From Candidatus Sulfopaludibacter sp. SbA3 (GTDB lineage Bacteria > Acidobacteriota > Terriglobia > Bryobacterales > Bryobacteraceae): DNA of 64,000 bases. Every line of letters starts with the position of its first letter. The first letter of the stretch is position 1. A program made the position numbers and the translations under genes. This document shows, in pieces, positions 27,585 through 36,116 of this stretch. The notes under the pieces were generated by a model. It was given only the letters and a program-made list of their open reading frames with translations, was not told the origin of the DNA and did not search any database. The stretch is taken from contig CAMDCN010000001.1 in NCBI GenBank assembly GCA_945890485.1, forward strand, positions 124,001 to 188,000, given 5' to 3'.

Positions 27585-27962
27585 ATGCGGCATTTCGCGC
27601 AAATGGTCGCGGCATTGCTGCTCTGCCTAATGGCGGGGCAACCGCTAGCGGCTGCCTGGATCGCCAGCGCCAGTCCGGAAATGGCCTGTTGCCGGAAGGG
27701 CAAAGGCGCCCACGCCTGCTGCAAGCGCAAGGCGATGGGCACGGCGGGCCCGCGTCTGGCCGCGAGTTCGCAATGCGGAGCCGATTGCTGCTGCAAGCTA
27801 GCGCCCTTGACGGAGAAGCCCTTTCAAACAGGGGCGATTTCGCTGTTGGTTGGGCCGGCGCCCTTGGCGCTCGCCGTGGCCGATGAGGGGGCGGGTGAAC
27901 TCTCGACCAATCTCGACCGGACGCAATGGCAGCGTCCGCCGCCCATTCGCTCCTGGTACTAG
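27585..27962 (+). CDS. Exported Cys-rich small protein
   Basis: Product of 125 residues with a signal peptide (MRHFAQMVAALLLCLMAG...AAA) and a mature N-terminal half containing adjacent cysteine pairs (ACCRK, ACCKR) and a CGADCCCK cluster. The C-terminal half is Ala/Leu-rich. I recognise no named family. Vicinal cysteines in the envelope suggest metal binding or thiol exchange; this is inference. GAAGAGAG precedes the ATG. It leads a run with a CcmH-like protein and a Cys-containing propeller, and ends 15 bases before the next start. Confidence 0.7.
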   Translation: MRHFAQMVAALLLCLMAGQPLAAAWIASASPEMACCRKGKGAHACCKRKAMGTAGPRLAASSQCGADCCCKLAPLTEKPFQTGAISLLVGPAPLALAVADEGAGELSTNLDRTQWQRPPPIRSWY

Positions 27963-27977
27963 CGGCCTTCGACCGGC

Positions 27978-28442
27978 TTGCTACCGCAAGTCAAGAACCT
28001 GCTACCTGGAGGAGTTATGCGCAGAAGAGATTTGTACCTGCTGCTGGGTGCGGCTCTGCCCGCCGCAGCCGACATGGCCAACGGCGACCCGCGGCTTGAA
28101 AAGCTGTATTCCACCTATATCGCGCCTTGCTGTTGGCGCGAGAACCTGATGGTGCATCATTCGCCCAAGGCGGACGAACTCCGCGCCTCCATCGCTTCGG
28201 CGGTGAAGGCCGGCAAGACCGACGAGGAGATTCGCGCCGGTCTGATCGGGGAGTATACGATCCGCATTCTGGCGCTGCCGGAAGGCGCTAAGGGCCAGTG
28301 GCTATGGTGGACTCCCGTCGCCGCCAGCGCCGCTGGATTTGCGGCCCTGGCAATGGCCTTGCGGCGGATGAAGCGAAAGGAACCGGCACCCGAACCGGCG
28401 AATCTGCCGGAGTTGCCGGATACGGAGTGGAGCCATCGATGA
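27978..28442 (+). CDS. CcmH-like protein with PCCW in place of CxxC
   Basis: Although the first codons are not ATG-rich in context, the reading frame from 27978 is open; the likely functional start is ATG at 28017 (MRRRDLYLLLG), preceded by GGAGG. The protein has a signal-like N-terminus and a CcmH N-terminal-type helical domain: LYSTYIAPCCWREN, then HSPKADELRASIASAVKAGKTDEEIRAG and EYTIRILALPEG. A WLWWTPV transmembrane segment and a short tail close it. CcmH proteins reduce apocytochrome c thiols through an LRCxxC motif. Here the cysteines are adjacent (PCC). The stop overlaps the next ATG as ATGA. Confidence 0.75.
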   Translation: MLPQVKNLLPGGVMRRRDLYLLLGAALPAAADMANGDPRLEKLYSTYIAPCCWRENLMVHHSPKADELRASIASAVKAGKTDEEIRAGLIGEYTIRILALPEGAKGQWLWWTPVAASAAGFAALAMALRRMKRKEPAPEPANLPELPDTEWSHR

Positions 28443-29587
28443 GGATCGCTGCGGTCGCTTTGCTGTCGGTGATGGGATGTTTAGCACAGCCTCCGGTTGG
28501 GCCGGAGAGCGGGATGCCATACCTCGCAACTGGCGCGAACGGCGACATCTACCTTTCCTGGATTGACCCGCTGCAGCCCTCCGGCCATGTGCTGCGCTGG
28601 TCCAAGTGGACCGGATCGGCGTGGACCCCCGCGGAGGAGGTGGCGCGCGGGCAGCGCTGGTTCGTCAACTGGGCGGACTTTCCCGCCATCGCTGTGCGGC
28701 CGGACGGGTCGATGCTGGCCCATTGGCTCGCCCGGCCCGACGATGCGAGCAAGTATGGTTATGGAATCCGCGTTGCCCGCCGCGACGCCGGAAGCGGAAA
28801 ATGGAGCGAGATCTACGGCATGAGTCTCGACGAGAAGGAAGACTATGCTGGGTTCCTCAGCTTTATCCCGGACGGTAGTGGCGCGGTCTACCTCGCTCCG
28901 CCTGCCAGCGGGGGCGGCGGCGAAGGGCACCGGAAGACCTTGCGATATGTCCGTTTCGACAAGGCGGGCAAGCCGGGCGGGGATCGGGAAGTGGACGCCG
29001 ACGTCTGCTCCTGCTGCCAGACGGCCGTCGTGGCTACGGGAAATGGTTTGTTGGCCGCCTACCGGGATCATCAACCGGGAGAGATCCGCGATATCGCCAT
29101 TGTCCGCTGGCGCGATGGGGCCTGGGCGGCTCCACAAACCGTGCATGCTGATGGCTGGAAGATCAACGGCTGTCCGACGGACGGCCCGTCTCTGGTCGCT
29201 CGGGACCGTCATGTCGGCGTCGCCTGGTTGACGCGAGCCGGCGAGGTCGCGCGGGTGCAGGCTGCGGTGTCTGCCGATGGCGGGGCAACTTTCCAGAAGC
29301 CGCTTCGGATTGACGATGGAAACCCGCTGGGGCGGCCCGCGTTGGCAGTACTCGATGGTAAGAACGATGTGGCCGTTTGGCTTGAAAAGATCGGGGAAGG
29401 GAAGGCGGAGGTCCGCATTCGACGCCTCGGGCATGATGGCCAACTTGGCAAGACTCAACTGGTGGCAACGGTCGCAGCGGCTCGTTCGGCTGGGTTCCCC
29501 AAAGTGGCCGTCTCCGGCGATCGGATCTGGGTGGCTTGGCGCGACGGGAAGATCCGGGTCGCGACGGTGTCGAAGCAAGCTTTGTAG
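28439..29587 (+). CDS. Secreted BNR/sialidase-like propeller with CSCC cluster
   Basis: Product of 382 residues from the ATG overlapping the CcmH-like stop. A signal peptide (MRIAAVALLSVMGCLAQ) precedes a six-bladed propeller pattern with repeated Asp-box-like and YLSWID/VAWLTR strands. A Cys motif DVCSCCQTAV near 185 and a paired INGCPTDGPS near 240 could form disulfides or bind metal. The catalytic Arg triad and Tyr of true sialidases cannot be assigned, so glycosidase activity is unproven. Position within the Cys-rich run suggests a redox or metal-linked envelope role. Confidence 0.78.
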   Translation: MRIAAVALLSVMGCLAQPPVGPESGMPYLATGANGDIYLSWIDPLQPSGHVLRWSKWTGSAWTPAEEVARGQRWFVNWADFPAIAVRPDGSMLAHWLARPDDASKYGYGIRVARRDAGSGKWSEIYGMSLDEKEDYAGFLSFIPDGSGAVYLAPPASGGGGEGHRKTLRYVRFDKAGKPGGDREVDADVCSCCQTAVVATGNGLLAAYRDHQPGEIRDIAIVRWRDGAWAAPQTVHADGWKINGCPTDGPSLVARDRHVGVAWLTRAGEVARVQAAVSADGGATFQKPLRIDDGNPLGRPALAVLDGKNDVAVWLEKIGEGKAEVRIRRLGHDGQLGKTQLVATVAAARSAGFPKVAVSGDRIWVAWRDGKIRVATVSKQAL

Positions 29588-29859
29588 TGGGCAGTAACTT
29601 CCAGGGAAAACCGAAAAGTGATGACCCGTTGACGAAAGCCGCCATAGAAGCGGTGCGGCGGGTGACCTTTCAAATCGACCGTTCGGCAGGCGAACGCGAA
29701 GACCTCGTGCGGTTCTTGCGGAGCCGGACCGACCGTACGTTGCTGACGAATCCGCCCCGGTTGATGGGCGCGATGGTCGCGCCGTATGCCATGGAGTTTT
29801 CCGCTGGCGTCCGAAAGCGCGGCACGGACTATTTTTGGAACCAATCAGAAAAGGAGTGA
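29587..29859 (+). CDS. Small protein of unknown function between propeller and sod
   Basis: An open frame of 90 codons from GTG 29587, which overlaps the preceding stop by one base (TAGTG), to a TGA five bases before the sod ATG. The product is hydrophilic and helical with many Arg and Asp residues, no signal peptide and a YFWNQSEKE C-terminus. The frame also extends upstream to 29536. I recognise no family. Coupling to both neighbours and lack of a better alternative frame support it moderately. Confidence 0.45.
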   Translation: MGSNFQGKPKSDDPLTKAAIEAVRRVTFQIDRSAGEREDLVRFLRSRTDRTLLTNPPRLMGAMVAPYAMEFSAGVRKRGTDYFWNQSEKE

Positions 29860-29863
29860 TGAA

Positions 29864-30538
29864 ATGACAAGACGATCCTGGATCCTGAGCGGCGTGAGCG
29901 CCGCGCTATTGCCTCGGCAGATGATGGCGGCCGCGGCGACGCTGCCCAAGTTGCCCTATGCCTTCGACGCGCTCGAGCCACATATCGACGCGCGCACCAT
30001 GGAGATTCACTACGCCAAGCATCACCAGGCCTATGTGGACAATCTCAACAAGGCATTGGCGGGATATCCGCAGGTTGCCGCCCATCCGGTGGAACACCTG
30101 GTTGGCGATCTGAACATGGTTCCGGAACCGATCCGAATGGCCGTACGCAACAACGGCGGAGGACACATGAACCATTCGTTGTTCTGGCAGATTCTGGGCA
30201 AGCCGAAAGGCGGTCCGAAGGGCAAACTGGCGGCAGCCATCACGAAGAGTTTTGGTTCGCAAGCCGCGTTTGAAGAGAAGCTGAAGGCCGCCGGGCTGGG
30301 CCAGTTCGGCAGCGGTTGGGTTTGGGTGACGGCCAAGGACGCGTCGACGATCCAGATCGAAACCTCACCGAATCAGGACAGCCCCTGGATGAAAGGGATA
30401 ACGCCCGTGCTGGGCATCGATGTTTGGGAGCACGCCTACTACTTGAAGTATCAGAATCGCCGGGCCGATTATTTGACGGCAGTTCTGCAGGTGATCAACT
30501 GGGATTTCGTAACGGCGCGCCACGAGAAGTTGGTGTAG
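29864..30538 (+). CDS. Tat-exported Fe/Mn superoxide dismutase
   Basis: Product of 224 residues from the ATG at 29864, with AGGAG upstream. A twin-arginine signal (MTRRSWILSGVSAALL) is followed by the two-domain SOD fold. Metal ligands are visible: His in HYAKHHQAYVDNLN, His in GGGHMNHSLFW, and Asp/His in DVWEHAYYLKY. NNGGGHMNHS and GSGWVW favour Mn or a cambialistic type; metal choice is inference. It converts superoxide to peroxide and oxygen. Export is unusual for this family and fits the envelope theme of the cluster. The gene overlaps the convergent GHMP kinase by 44 bases. Confidence 0.92.
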   Translation: MTRRSWILSGVSAALLPRQMMAAAATLPKLPYAFDALEPHIDARTMEIHYAKHHQAYVDNLNKALAGYPQVAAHPVEHLVGDLNMVPEPIRMAVRNNGGGHMNHSLFWQILGKPKGGPKGKLAAAITKSFGSQAAFEEKLKAAGLGQFGSGWVWVTAKDASTIQIETSPNQDSPWMKGITPVLGIDVWEHAYYLKYQNRRADYLTAVLQVINWDFVTARHEKLV

Positions 30539-31544
30539 CGTTCTGCCAGCGTCGTAAACCGGAGGGAGAAAGGCGGATCGGAATTGACTGAAAGCGAGCG
30601 TTATCCGTGGCGATCGTGCGCAGGAGACTGCGATGCGCGGCACGGTCCGCACCGCTCAGCAGCGTTACCGATCCGCCGTCTCCGCCCGCCCCGTTTACTT
30701 TCCAGCCCAAGGCTCCGTGCTCGCGGGCGATGTCGATGATGCGTTGGTGGGCCGGGCCAATCAACTCGGCGTGCAAGCCGCGTTGCGCTTCCGTGTTGTC
30801 AACCATGGCGCGGCCGAAGGCCTCCCAATTTGCGGCCAACAGAGCATCGCGCGATGCAGCCGCGGTGCGGCGGAGCGGGGTGAGACGCGGGTCGTCAGGC
30901 GTGAGGCCGGCGATGACTTTTTCATGCACCGCGGAAGAGCTGTGCGAGTCGCCGACGTAGATCAGCGAGAGCCGGGCTTCGAGCTCCCAAGCCGTCTCCC
31001 GTGGCAGCTGGATCGGATGGACGGTCGCGTGGGGATAGGCATCCATCTCAATGAAATTGATGCCGCCGATGGCGCTGGCCAACTGGTCCTGAATGCCGCA
31101 CTGTTGTCCGAGCAGACTCGTTTCCATTTGCTGGGCGATCAGGGCTATTTCCTGCGGATGCAACCGCTCTGGAGTGAGGCAGTCGAGAGCGCCAATCAAC
31201 GCAACGCTGACGGCGGCGGAAGTGCCTGTGGAGCAGCCGGCGGGTGCGTCACAGTAGATTGACACCTCGATGGCGATATCGTCGGGAATCGACATGGCGT
31301 CGAATGCCGCCTCGAGTAGAGGGTGTTTGGAGTACTGGCCTCGCGGCGTATCGATTGAATACCGCTCGCCGTAGTTTTCGGCGTGGATGGTAATGCGGGG
31401 GCCGTCCAGCGGCAGGACGCGCAGTTGGACCTCCACGCAGGGATGCACCGCGATGTTGAAGATGCGCCCATGGCGGGCGAACCAGGTATCGGTCCACCCG
31501 CCGTTGTCGCAGATCCGGATCGGGGCGACGCTATTGATTCGCAA
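30495..31544 (-). CDS. GHMP family sugar kinase
   Basis: Product of 349 residues from a TTG start that overlaps the upstream hydrolase stop by 14 bases. GHMP motifs are present: RICDNGGWTDT near 11, the ATP-binding PAGCSTGTSAAVS near 102-114 and GAGGDGGSV near 300. The closest groups in memory are heptose-7-phosphate kinase and L-fucokinase-like enzymes, which phosphorylate anomeric or C7 sugar positions for nucleotide-sugar synthesis. It ends the minus-strand run that begins with mobA. Confidence 0.85.
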   Translation of the reverse strand: MRINSVAPIRICDNGGWTDTWFARHGRIFNIAVHPCVEVQLRVLPLDGPRITIHAENYGERYSIDTPRGQYSKHPLLEAAFDAMSIPDDIAIEVSIYCDAPAGCSTGTSAAVSVALIGALDCLTPERLHPQEIALIAQQMETSLLGQQCGIQDQLASAIGGINFIEMDAYPHATVHPIQLPRETAWELEARLSLIYVGDSHSSSAVHEKVIAGLTPDDPRLTPLRRTAAASRDALLAANWEAFGRAMVDNTEAQRGLHAELIGPAHQRIIDIAREHGALGWKVNGAGGDGGSVTLLSGADRAAHRSLLRTIATDNARFQSIPIRLSPSGLRRWQNATPTSRGAPLRNPS

Positions 31545-32985
31545 AACGCCACCGGCTATCGAAATAGCCCGACAGCTTAACGGCGCCGGAAGCTTTTTCG
31601 ATCACGGCATAGTCGCCGTAGCGGGGGTAGAGCAGGGCATTGGTCCCTTCGAAATCCTTCGTGCCGAAGGTGTGGCCGGAGTTCAACACGACGTACTTCG
31701 AAGGGTTCAACGGGTTCGGATAGATCATCGCGAGGGAATGCGTGGCGGCGTCAAACGTTTGGCCGTTCACGGTGAGCTTCCCGCCGCTCCATTGAATGGG
31801 CAGCTTCGGCAAAACCTTTTTCAGCGTCGGGTTCGTTTCGGGGGTACCCCACAGGACCAGATGCGCGTCGTTGACGGGCGCCGTGGCCCGCAGCAGTTCG
31901 CCATTCATATGGCGCTTCCAGTTGGCGGCGAAGGTCGCGTCCGGTTCGCCGATGGATACGAACCGATCCATGAACGCGTCATCGATGGGCCCCTGCAGAC
32001 CGGCCCGCTTGATCAGTCCCTTGGGTTCGCCCTTCTTCCAGCGACCGTCGGCTTTATGGAAAGTCGTACCCGATAGCTTCTGACCATCGATCGTGTAATT
32101 GCCGGAGGCGAGGCGGAGCATGGCGACATTCTTCGTCGTCACCGTCGAACCGGTTTGTTCGATGGTCGCCGGCTGATACATCGTTTCGAGGGCTTCAATG
32201 CGGCCGTCGCCGAAGCGCGGGGTATAGGTCAGGAACCGGTACGGATTGTTGCCTTTGCGCGGCAGGTGCTGAGCAAGAAACGCTTCCGATGTGGCTTTGC
32301 TATCCGGATGCCATTTGTGCGCGGTCTGTGGCCCGACGAGCCATAAGGCGCGGAGGCCGCCTACATTGGCGACGGCTTCCTTGATGTTTTGGGACGCCTT
32401 CAACTGCGGATCGATTTCGCCACCGTAGCCAACCGTGGGCACGAGTTGAATATTGGGAGCGTAGTCGACTGCGTCGTAGATGTGGAGGCCCGCTCGTTCG
32501 ACCGGCGTCAGTTGGGTTCGTTTCGCATAAACGATGGTGTCCGTGAATCCGGCGCCGGCTTCGATGGCGGCCCAGGTGGACGGGTGGTGCAGGCCCAGGT
32601 GCCACGTCCCCGCGCCGCCCATCGAAAAGCCGCGGAGGACAATGCGGTCCGGGTCGATCTTGTACTTGGTGCGGACGGCGGCGATCGCTTCGAACACGTC
32701 GGTCTCGCCGGCCCAACGGTAGGCGTTGTTGCCTCGGCCATAGACCTCGAGTTCAATCCGATCCGTCACGACGTGCGGCTTGGCGGCCAGAAAGCTTTCG
32801 GGCGTGATTTTGGCATTGCGGCCATGCAGAATCACGTCGAGGCGCATTGGCTTCGTTTGGTCATAGTTCGCGGGCAGGTGGACGCGATACGGCTGCGTCG
32901 AACCATCCACCCGCGAAGTGTAGGTTTCGGCCTGCAGGGCCGCCGAAGCGGACACCAGCAGGATCAGGACCCTAGCGCTGCACAC
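31531..32985 (-). CDS. Secreted alpha/beta hydrolase, paralogue of the one at 4.8 kb
   Basis: Product of 484 residues from a GTG start overlapping the kdgK stop by 14 bases. A signal peptide ([15 protein letters not shown]) precedes an esterase-type alpha/beta hydrolase: HGRNAK oxyanion region, nucleophile in [14 protein letters not shown], acid region YGGEIDPQ and His in [11 protein letters not shown]. The C-terminal beta region has [14 protein letters not shown] and [16 protein letters not shown], shared nearly word for word with the hydrolase at 4813-6729. That protein has an additional helical N-terminal region of about 100 residues. The substrate is unknown. Confidence 0.85.
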   Translation of the reverse strand: MCSARVLILLVSASAALQAETYTSRVDGSTQPYRVHLPANYDQTKPMRLDVILHGRNAKITPESFLAAKPHVVTDRIELEVYGRGNNAYRWAGETDVFEAIAAVRTKYKIDPDRIVLRGFSMGGAGTWHLGLHHPSTWAAIEAGAGFTDTIVYAKRTQLTPVERAGLHIYDAVDYAPNIQLVPTVGYGGEIDPQLKASQNIKEAVANVGGLRALWLVGPQTAHKWHPDSKATSEAFLAQHLPRKGNNPYRFLTYTPRFGDGRIEALETMYQPATIEQTGSTVTTKNVAMLRLASGNYTIDGQKLSGTTFHKADGRWKKGEPKGLIKRAGLQGPIDDAFMDRFVSIGEPDATFAANWKRHMNGELLRATAPVNDAHLVLWGTPETNPTLKKVLPKLPIQWSGGKLTVNGQTFDAATHSLAMIYPNPLNPSKYVVLNSGHTFGTKDFEGTNALLYPRYGDYAVIEKASGAVKLSGYFDSRWRFANQ

Positions 32986-34006
32986 GGCCGGAGCCTCCGC
33001 CCTTGATCAGGCCATGAACCTCGTCGGCCGAAAAGCGATTGAAGTCGCCGGGAATGGAGTGTTTCAGACAGGACGAAGCCACGGCGAACTCGAGCGCTTC
33101 CTGGTGGCTGCCGAGCGCGTTGAGGCCATAAACCAAGCCGCCCGCGAAGCAGTCGCCGCCGCCGACGCGATCGACGATATTACGGATCTCGTAGTGCTGC
33201 GAGTGCAGGAACTCTTTGCGATTGTTCAAGCACGCCGACCAGCCGTTGTGGCTGGCGCTATGCGATTCGCGCAGCGTGATGGCGATGAGTTCGAGTTGGG
33301 GATAAGCCGCCAGCACGGCGTTGGACAGCTTTTCGTACTGCGCCAGATCAAGTTCACCCGAGTGGACGTCGGCGTCGTTCTTGATACCGAGCGTCATCTG
33401 GCAATCCTCTTCATTGGCGATGCCGACGTCGACATACTGGAACAGTTCCGGCATGAACTCGGCCGCCGTTTTGCCCCACTTCCAAAGGTTCTTGCGGAAG
33501 TTGAGGTCGCAGGAGACCTTCAGGCCAGCAGCGCGAGCGGCCTTGACGCTTTCAATGGCTAGAGCAGCCGCCGATTCCGAAATCGCCGGGGTGATGCCGG
33601 TGATGTGGAACCAGGTGCCGCCGGCCAGGGCGGTCGACCAATCGATGGCGCCGGGCTGGGCGAGGGCGATGGCCGACCCTTCGCGATCGTAGAGCACCTT
33701 CGAGGGCCGTTGGTTCGCGCCCGTTTCGACGAAGTAGATGCCGAAGCGGCCCTTGCCGCGGACGATGTGGTTGGCATCCACGTTGAAGCGGCGCATTTCG
33801 CCGATGAAGGAGTCCGTCAGCGCGTTATTGGCGGGCAGGACGGTGACGTACCGGGCCGGGAGTCCGAAGCCGGAGACGGCGACGGCCACGTTGGCCTCTC
33901 CGCCGCCAAAGGTGGCGAGGAACTGCGGCGATTGAAGGAACCGTTCAAAGTTCGGGGGGGCGAGGCGGAGCATGATCTCGCCAAAGGAGATGATGAGTTT
34001 CGACAT
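32972..34006 (-). CDS. kdgK: PfkB family sugar kinase, 2-keto-3-deoxygluconate kinase type
   Basis: Product of 344 residues from the ATG at 34006; the frame is open upstream but without similarity. Ribokinase-fold motifs: [12 protein letters not shown] at the start, [11 protein letters not shown] near 33 and the anion-hole/catalytic [13 protein letters not shown] near 285. The N-terminal block is typical of KDG kinases, which phosphorylate 2-keto-3-deoxygluconate in uronate and Entner-Doudoroff metabolism; substrate assignment is inference. It lies 20 bases after the mlaF-like gene. Confidence 0.87.
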   Translation of the reverse strand: MSKLIISFGEIMLRLAPPNFERFLQSPQFLATFGGGEANVAVAVSGFGLPARYVTVLPANNALTDSFIGEMRRFNVDANHIVRGKGRFGIYFVETGANQRPSKVLYDREGSAIALAQPGAIDWSTALAGGTWFHITGITPAISESAAALAIESVKAARAAGLKVSCDLNFRKNLWKWGKTAAEFMPELFQYVDVGIANEEDCQMTLGIKNDADVHSGELDLAQYEKLSNAVLAAYPQLELIAITLRESHSASHNGWSACLNNRKEFLHSQHYEIRNIVDRVGGGDCFAGGLVYGLNALGSHQEALEFAVASSCLKHSIPGDFNRFSADEVHGLIKGGGSGRVQR

Positions 34007-34026
34007 GTGAGACGCGCCTATTGTAC

Positions 34027-34785
34027 CTAAGTGATCTCGACCCGATCCATGGCGAGGAACTCTTTGATGTGCGGATGGTCGCATTGATCGAGATCTTTCA
34101 CCGGACCGAAGTAGATGATTCGGCTGTCGTGAAGGAAGATCACGGAGTCAGCCACCTTGCGCATCAGGTCGAGATCGTGCGTCACAACGGCCGAGGTGAG
34201 CTTCAATTGCGACTTCAGGCGAAGCATCAGGTTGCCGAGGTGGTCGGACATGATCGGGTCGACCATGGTGGTCGGCTCGTCATAAAGGATGCATTCGGGT
34301 TGTGCCGCGAGGGCGCGGGCAATGGCGACAGCACGGCGGTGGCCGGTCGAAAGGTCCGAGGGGAACGAGTCGCGGTAGTCGGCGAGGTCAACGAGATCGA
34401 GGAGGCCCATGACGACATCCTCTTTGTTCTGGGTGTCGTAGTCGTCGCGGAGTTCGAGCGAGAATTCGATATTCTCGGCCACAGTCAACGAATCGAACAG
34501 GGCGCCCGACTGGAACACCATGGTGACCTTTTTGCGGATTCGGCGCAGATCGGCCTCGCCAAAATTGGTGGTGTCCTCGTGGGCGACGATCACCTGGCCG
34601 GAGTCCGGCTTGAGAAACCCCATGATATGGCCGAGGCTGACGCTTTTGCCGACACCGGAGCGGCCGACGATGGCCACGGTCTGGCCGGAATCAATATGAA
34701 AATTGAAGTCGACTAAAACAGGGCGGTCGAACGTCTTATAGACGTGACGGAATTCGATGTAGTGGGGGAACTCGCCGCGAGACAT
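34027..34785 (-). CDS. MlaF-like ABC transporter ATP-binding protein
   Basis: Product of 252 residues. Walker A is [11 protein letters not shown], the Q-loop is [18 protein letters not shown], the signature is [15 protein letters not shown] and Walker B is [14 protein letters not shown]. The [13 protein letters not shown] block and C-terminal layout are typical of MlaF, the ATPase of the phospholipid transport system between outer and inner membranes. The signature is STGH rather than SGGM. No mlaE, mlaD or mlaB is adjacent, so it is an orphan here. Its ATG abuts the mobA stop. Confidence 0.87.
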   Translation of the reverse strand: MSRGEFPHYIEFRHVYKTFDRPVLVDFNFHIDSGQTVAIVGRSGVGKSVSLGHIMGFLKPDSGQVIVAHEDTTNFGEADLRRIRKKVTMVFQSGALFDSLTVAENIEFSLELRDDYDTQNKEDVVMGLLDLVDLADYRDSFPSDLSTGHRRAVAIARALAAQPECILYDEPTTMVDPIMSDHLGNLMLRLKSQLKLTSAVVTHDLDLMRKVADSVIFLHDSRIIYFGPVKDLDQCDHPHIKEFLAMDRVEIT

Positions 34786-35328
34786 TTAGGTTTCGAGCGC
34801 CTCCGCGTATTCGGCGGGCGTATTCATGGAGCAAAATTCGGCGGGATCGGTGTCCCACCATCGGATGTCCAAGTGGCCGAGAGCGTCAACGACGCGGCGG
34901 GTACCCTGGGCGAAGACCGCGGCGAGTTTGGGCTGGGCCGTGGCGCGGTAGAGGGCGGCCAAGGGTTGAATCTTGCCATCCGGATGGCGAGGCACGATGG
35001 CGTCGCCGCCGGGACGGCGCAGGAGTTCGGCCAACGTCTCGTCCGAGACCAGCGGCATATCAACTGCCAAGATCAACGCCGCGGGGCTATGCGCCAAGGC
35101 GGTGAGGATCGCACCCAAGGGACCTTCACCGGGATAGGCGTCCGCAATTGCCGGAAGCCCGAGTTCGCCATAGTCGCCTCCGATCACCGCGGCCGGAGGA
35201 ACGAGTTGTTCCAGCCGCTGCCACTGGTGGCGGACGAGCGGTTGCCCATACCAGTTGAGCCTGCCTTTATCCTCGCCCATGCGGCGGCTGCGGCCTCCGG
35301 CAAGGACGAATCCACGGCAGGTTTCCAT
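34786..35328 (-). CDS. mobA: Molybdenum cofactor guanylyltransferase
   Basis: About 180 residues from the ATG at 35328 (METCRGFVLAGGRSRRMGEDK). The LAGGxSRRMGxDK loop binds GTP, and further motifs are ILAVDMPLVSDE and QPLAALYR. MobA attaches GMP to molybdopterin to form the bis-MGD cofactor. The frame extends upstream to 35397 over the divergent gene. It heads a five-gene minus-strand run whose other members have no clear link to molybdenum. Confidence 0.9.
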   Translation of the reverse strand: METCRGFVLAGGRSRRMGEDKGRLNWYGQPLVRHQWQRLEQLVPPAAVIGGDYGELGLPAIADAYPGEGPLGAILTALAHSPAALILAVDMPLVSDETLAELLRRPGGDAIVPRHPDGKIQPLAALYRATAQPKLAAVFAQGTRRVVDALGHLDIRWWDTDPAEFCSMNTPAEYAEALET

Positions 35329-35387
35329 GAGAGAATCATAGCATCGGGGTTGTCCTCGATTGCACTTCCCTACGGAGTGTACGATCA

Positions 35388-36116
35388 TTGCGTACAAGAT
35401 TTGTTTTGAACAACATCGTTACAGTTTGTTTCCTTCTGACCGGCGCCTCGATCCTGGCCGCCGCTGACGGGGAGAGTCTGCGTTATGAAGTGAGGGCGGA
35501 TCGCCGGACCGGTCAACTGATCCGCCGAGCTGTCGTCGTGGCGCCGCGGGTGATTGCTCCCGTCGTCTTGACGCCTGGCGGCGCAGCCGTATCGGAGCGC
35601 GCGGCTGAAAAAAGAATCGACCAGATGGTGAAAGATGCGGCCGATCACTATAAGGTGGATCCGCTTCTGGTTCACGCGGTGATCTCGGTTGAATCGAACT
35701 ACAATCCGCACGCCATTTCGCCGGTGGGCGCGCAGGGCTTGATGCAGTTGATGCCGGGTACCGCCCGGCAGCTGGGTGTTCGCAACGCGTTCGACGCGGA
35801 AGAAAACATTCGCGCCGGCGTGAGACATTTGCGTGATTTACAGGACCAGTATAAAGACGATCGTCTCGCCTTGGCGGCATATAATGCCGGAGCAGGAGCA
35901 GTAAAGAAGTACGGCTGGATCCCGCCCTACCGGGAAACCCAGGATTATGTATATAAAGTAGGTAAGAAATACGGTGACGCCCGCAAAGCGTTAGCCGCTA
36001 ACCCAATCCAGACCGCCGCTGCCTCCCCCCAGCCGAAAGTCCCTCAGCCGCCGGAACACCGGCCGATTGAAGTCTTTACGGATAGTGAGGGGAGAATCCA
36101 CATGCGAACCAAGTGA
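35388..36116 (+). CDS. Lytic transglycosylase (SLT family)
   Basis: Product of 242 residues from a TTG start with GGAG upstream. A signal peptide (RTRFVLNNIVTVCFLLTGAS) is followed by an SLT domain: HAVISVESNYNPHAISPVGAQGLMQLMPGTA carries the catalytic Glu, and LAAYNAGAGAV is the conserved AYNAG motif. It cleaves peptidoglycan glycan chains forming 1,6-anhydro ends. The C-terminal tail is Pro-rich and ends in EVFTDSEGRIHMRTK. Its stop overlaps the next gene, which also acts on peptidoglycan. Confidence 0.92.
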   Translation: MRTRFVLNNIVTVCFLLTGASILAAADGESLRYEVRADRRTGQLIRRAVVVAPRVIAPVVLTPGGAAVSERAAEKRIDQMVKDAADHYKVDPLLVHAVISVESNYNPHAISPVGAQGLMQLMPGTARQLGVRNAFDAEENIRAGVRHLRDLQDQYKDDRLALAAYNAGAGAVKKYGWIPPYRETQDYVYKVGKKYGDARKALAANPIQTAAASPQPKVPQPPEHRPIEVFTDSEGRIHMRTK

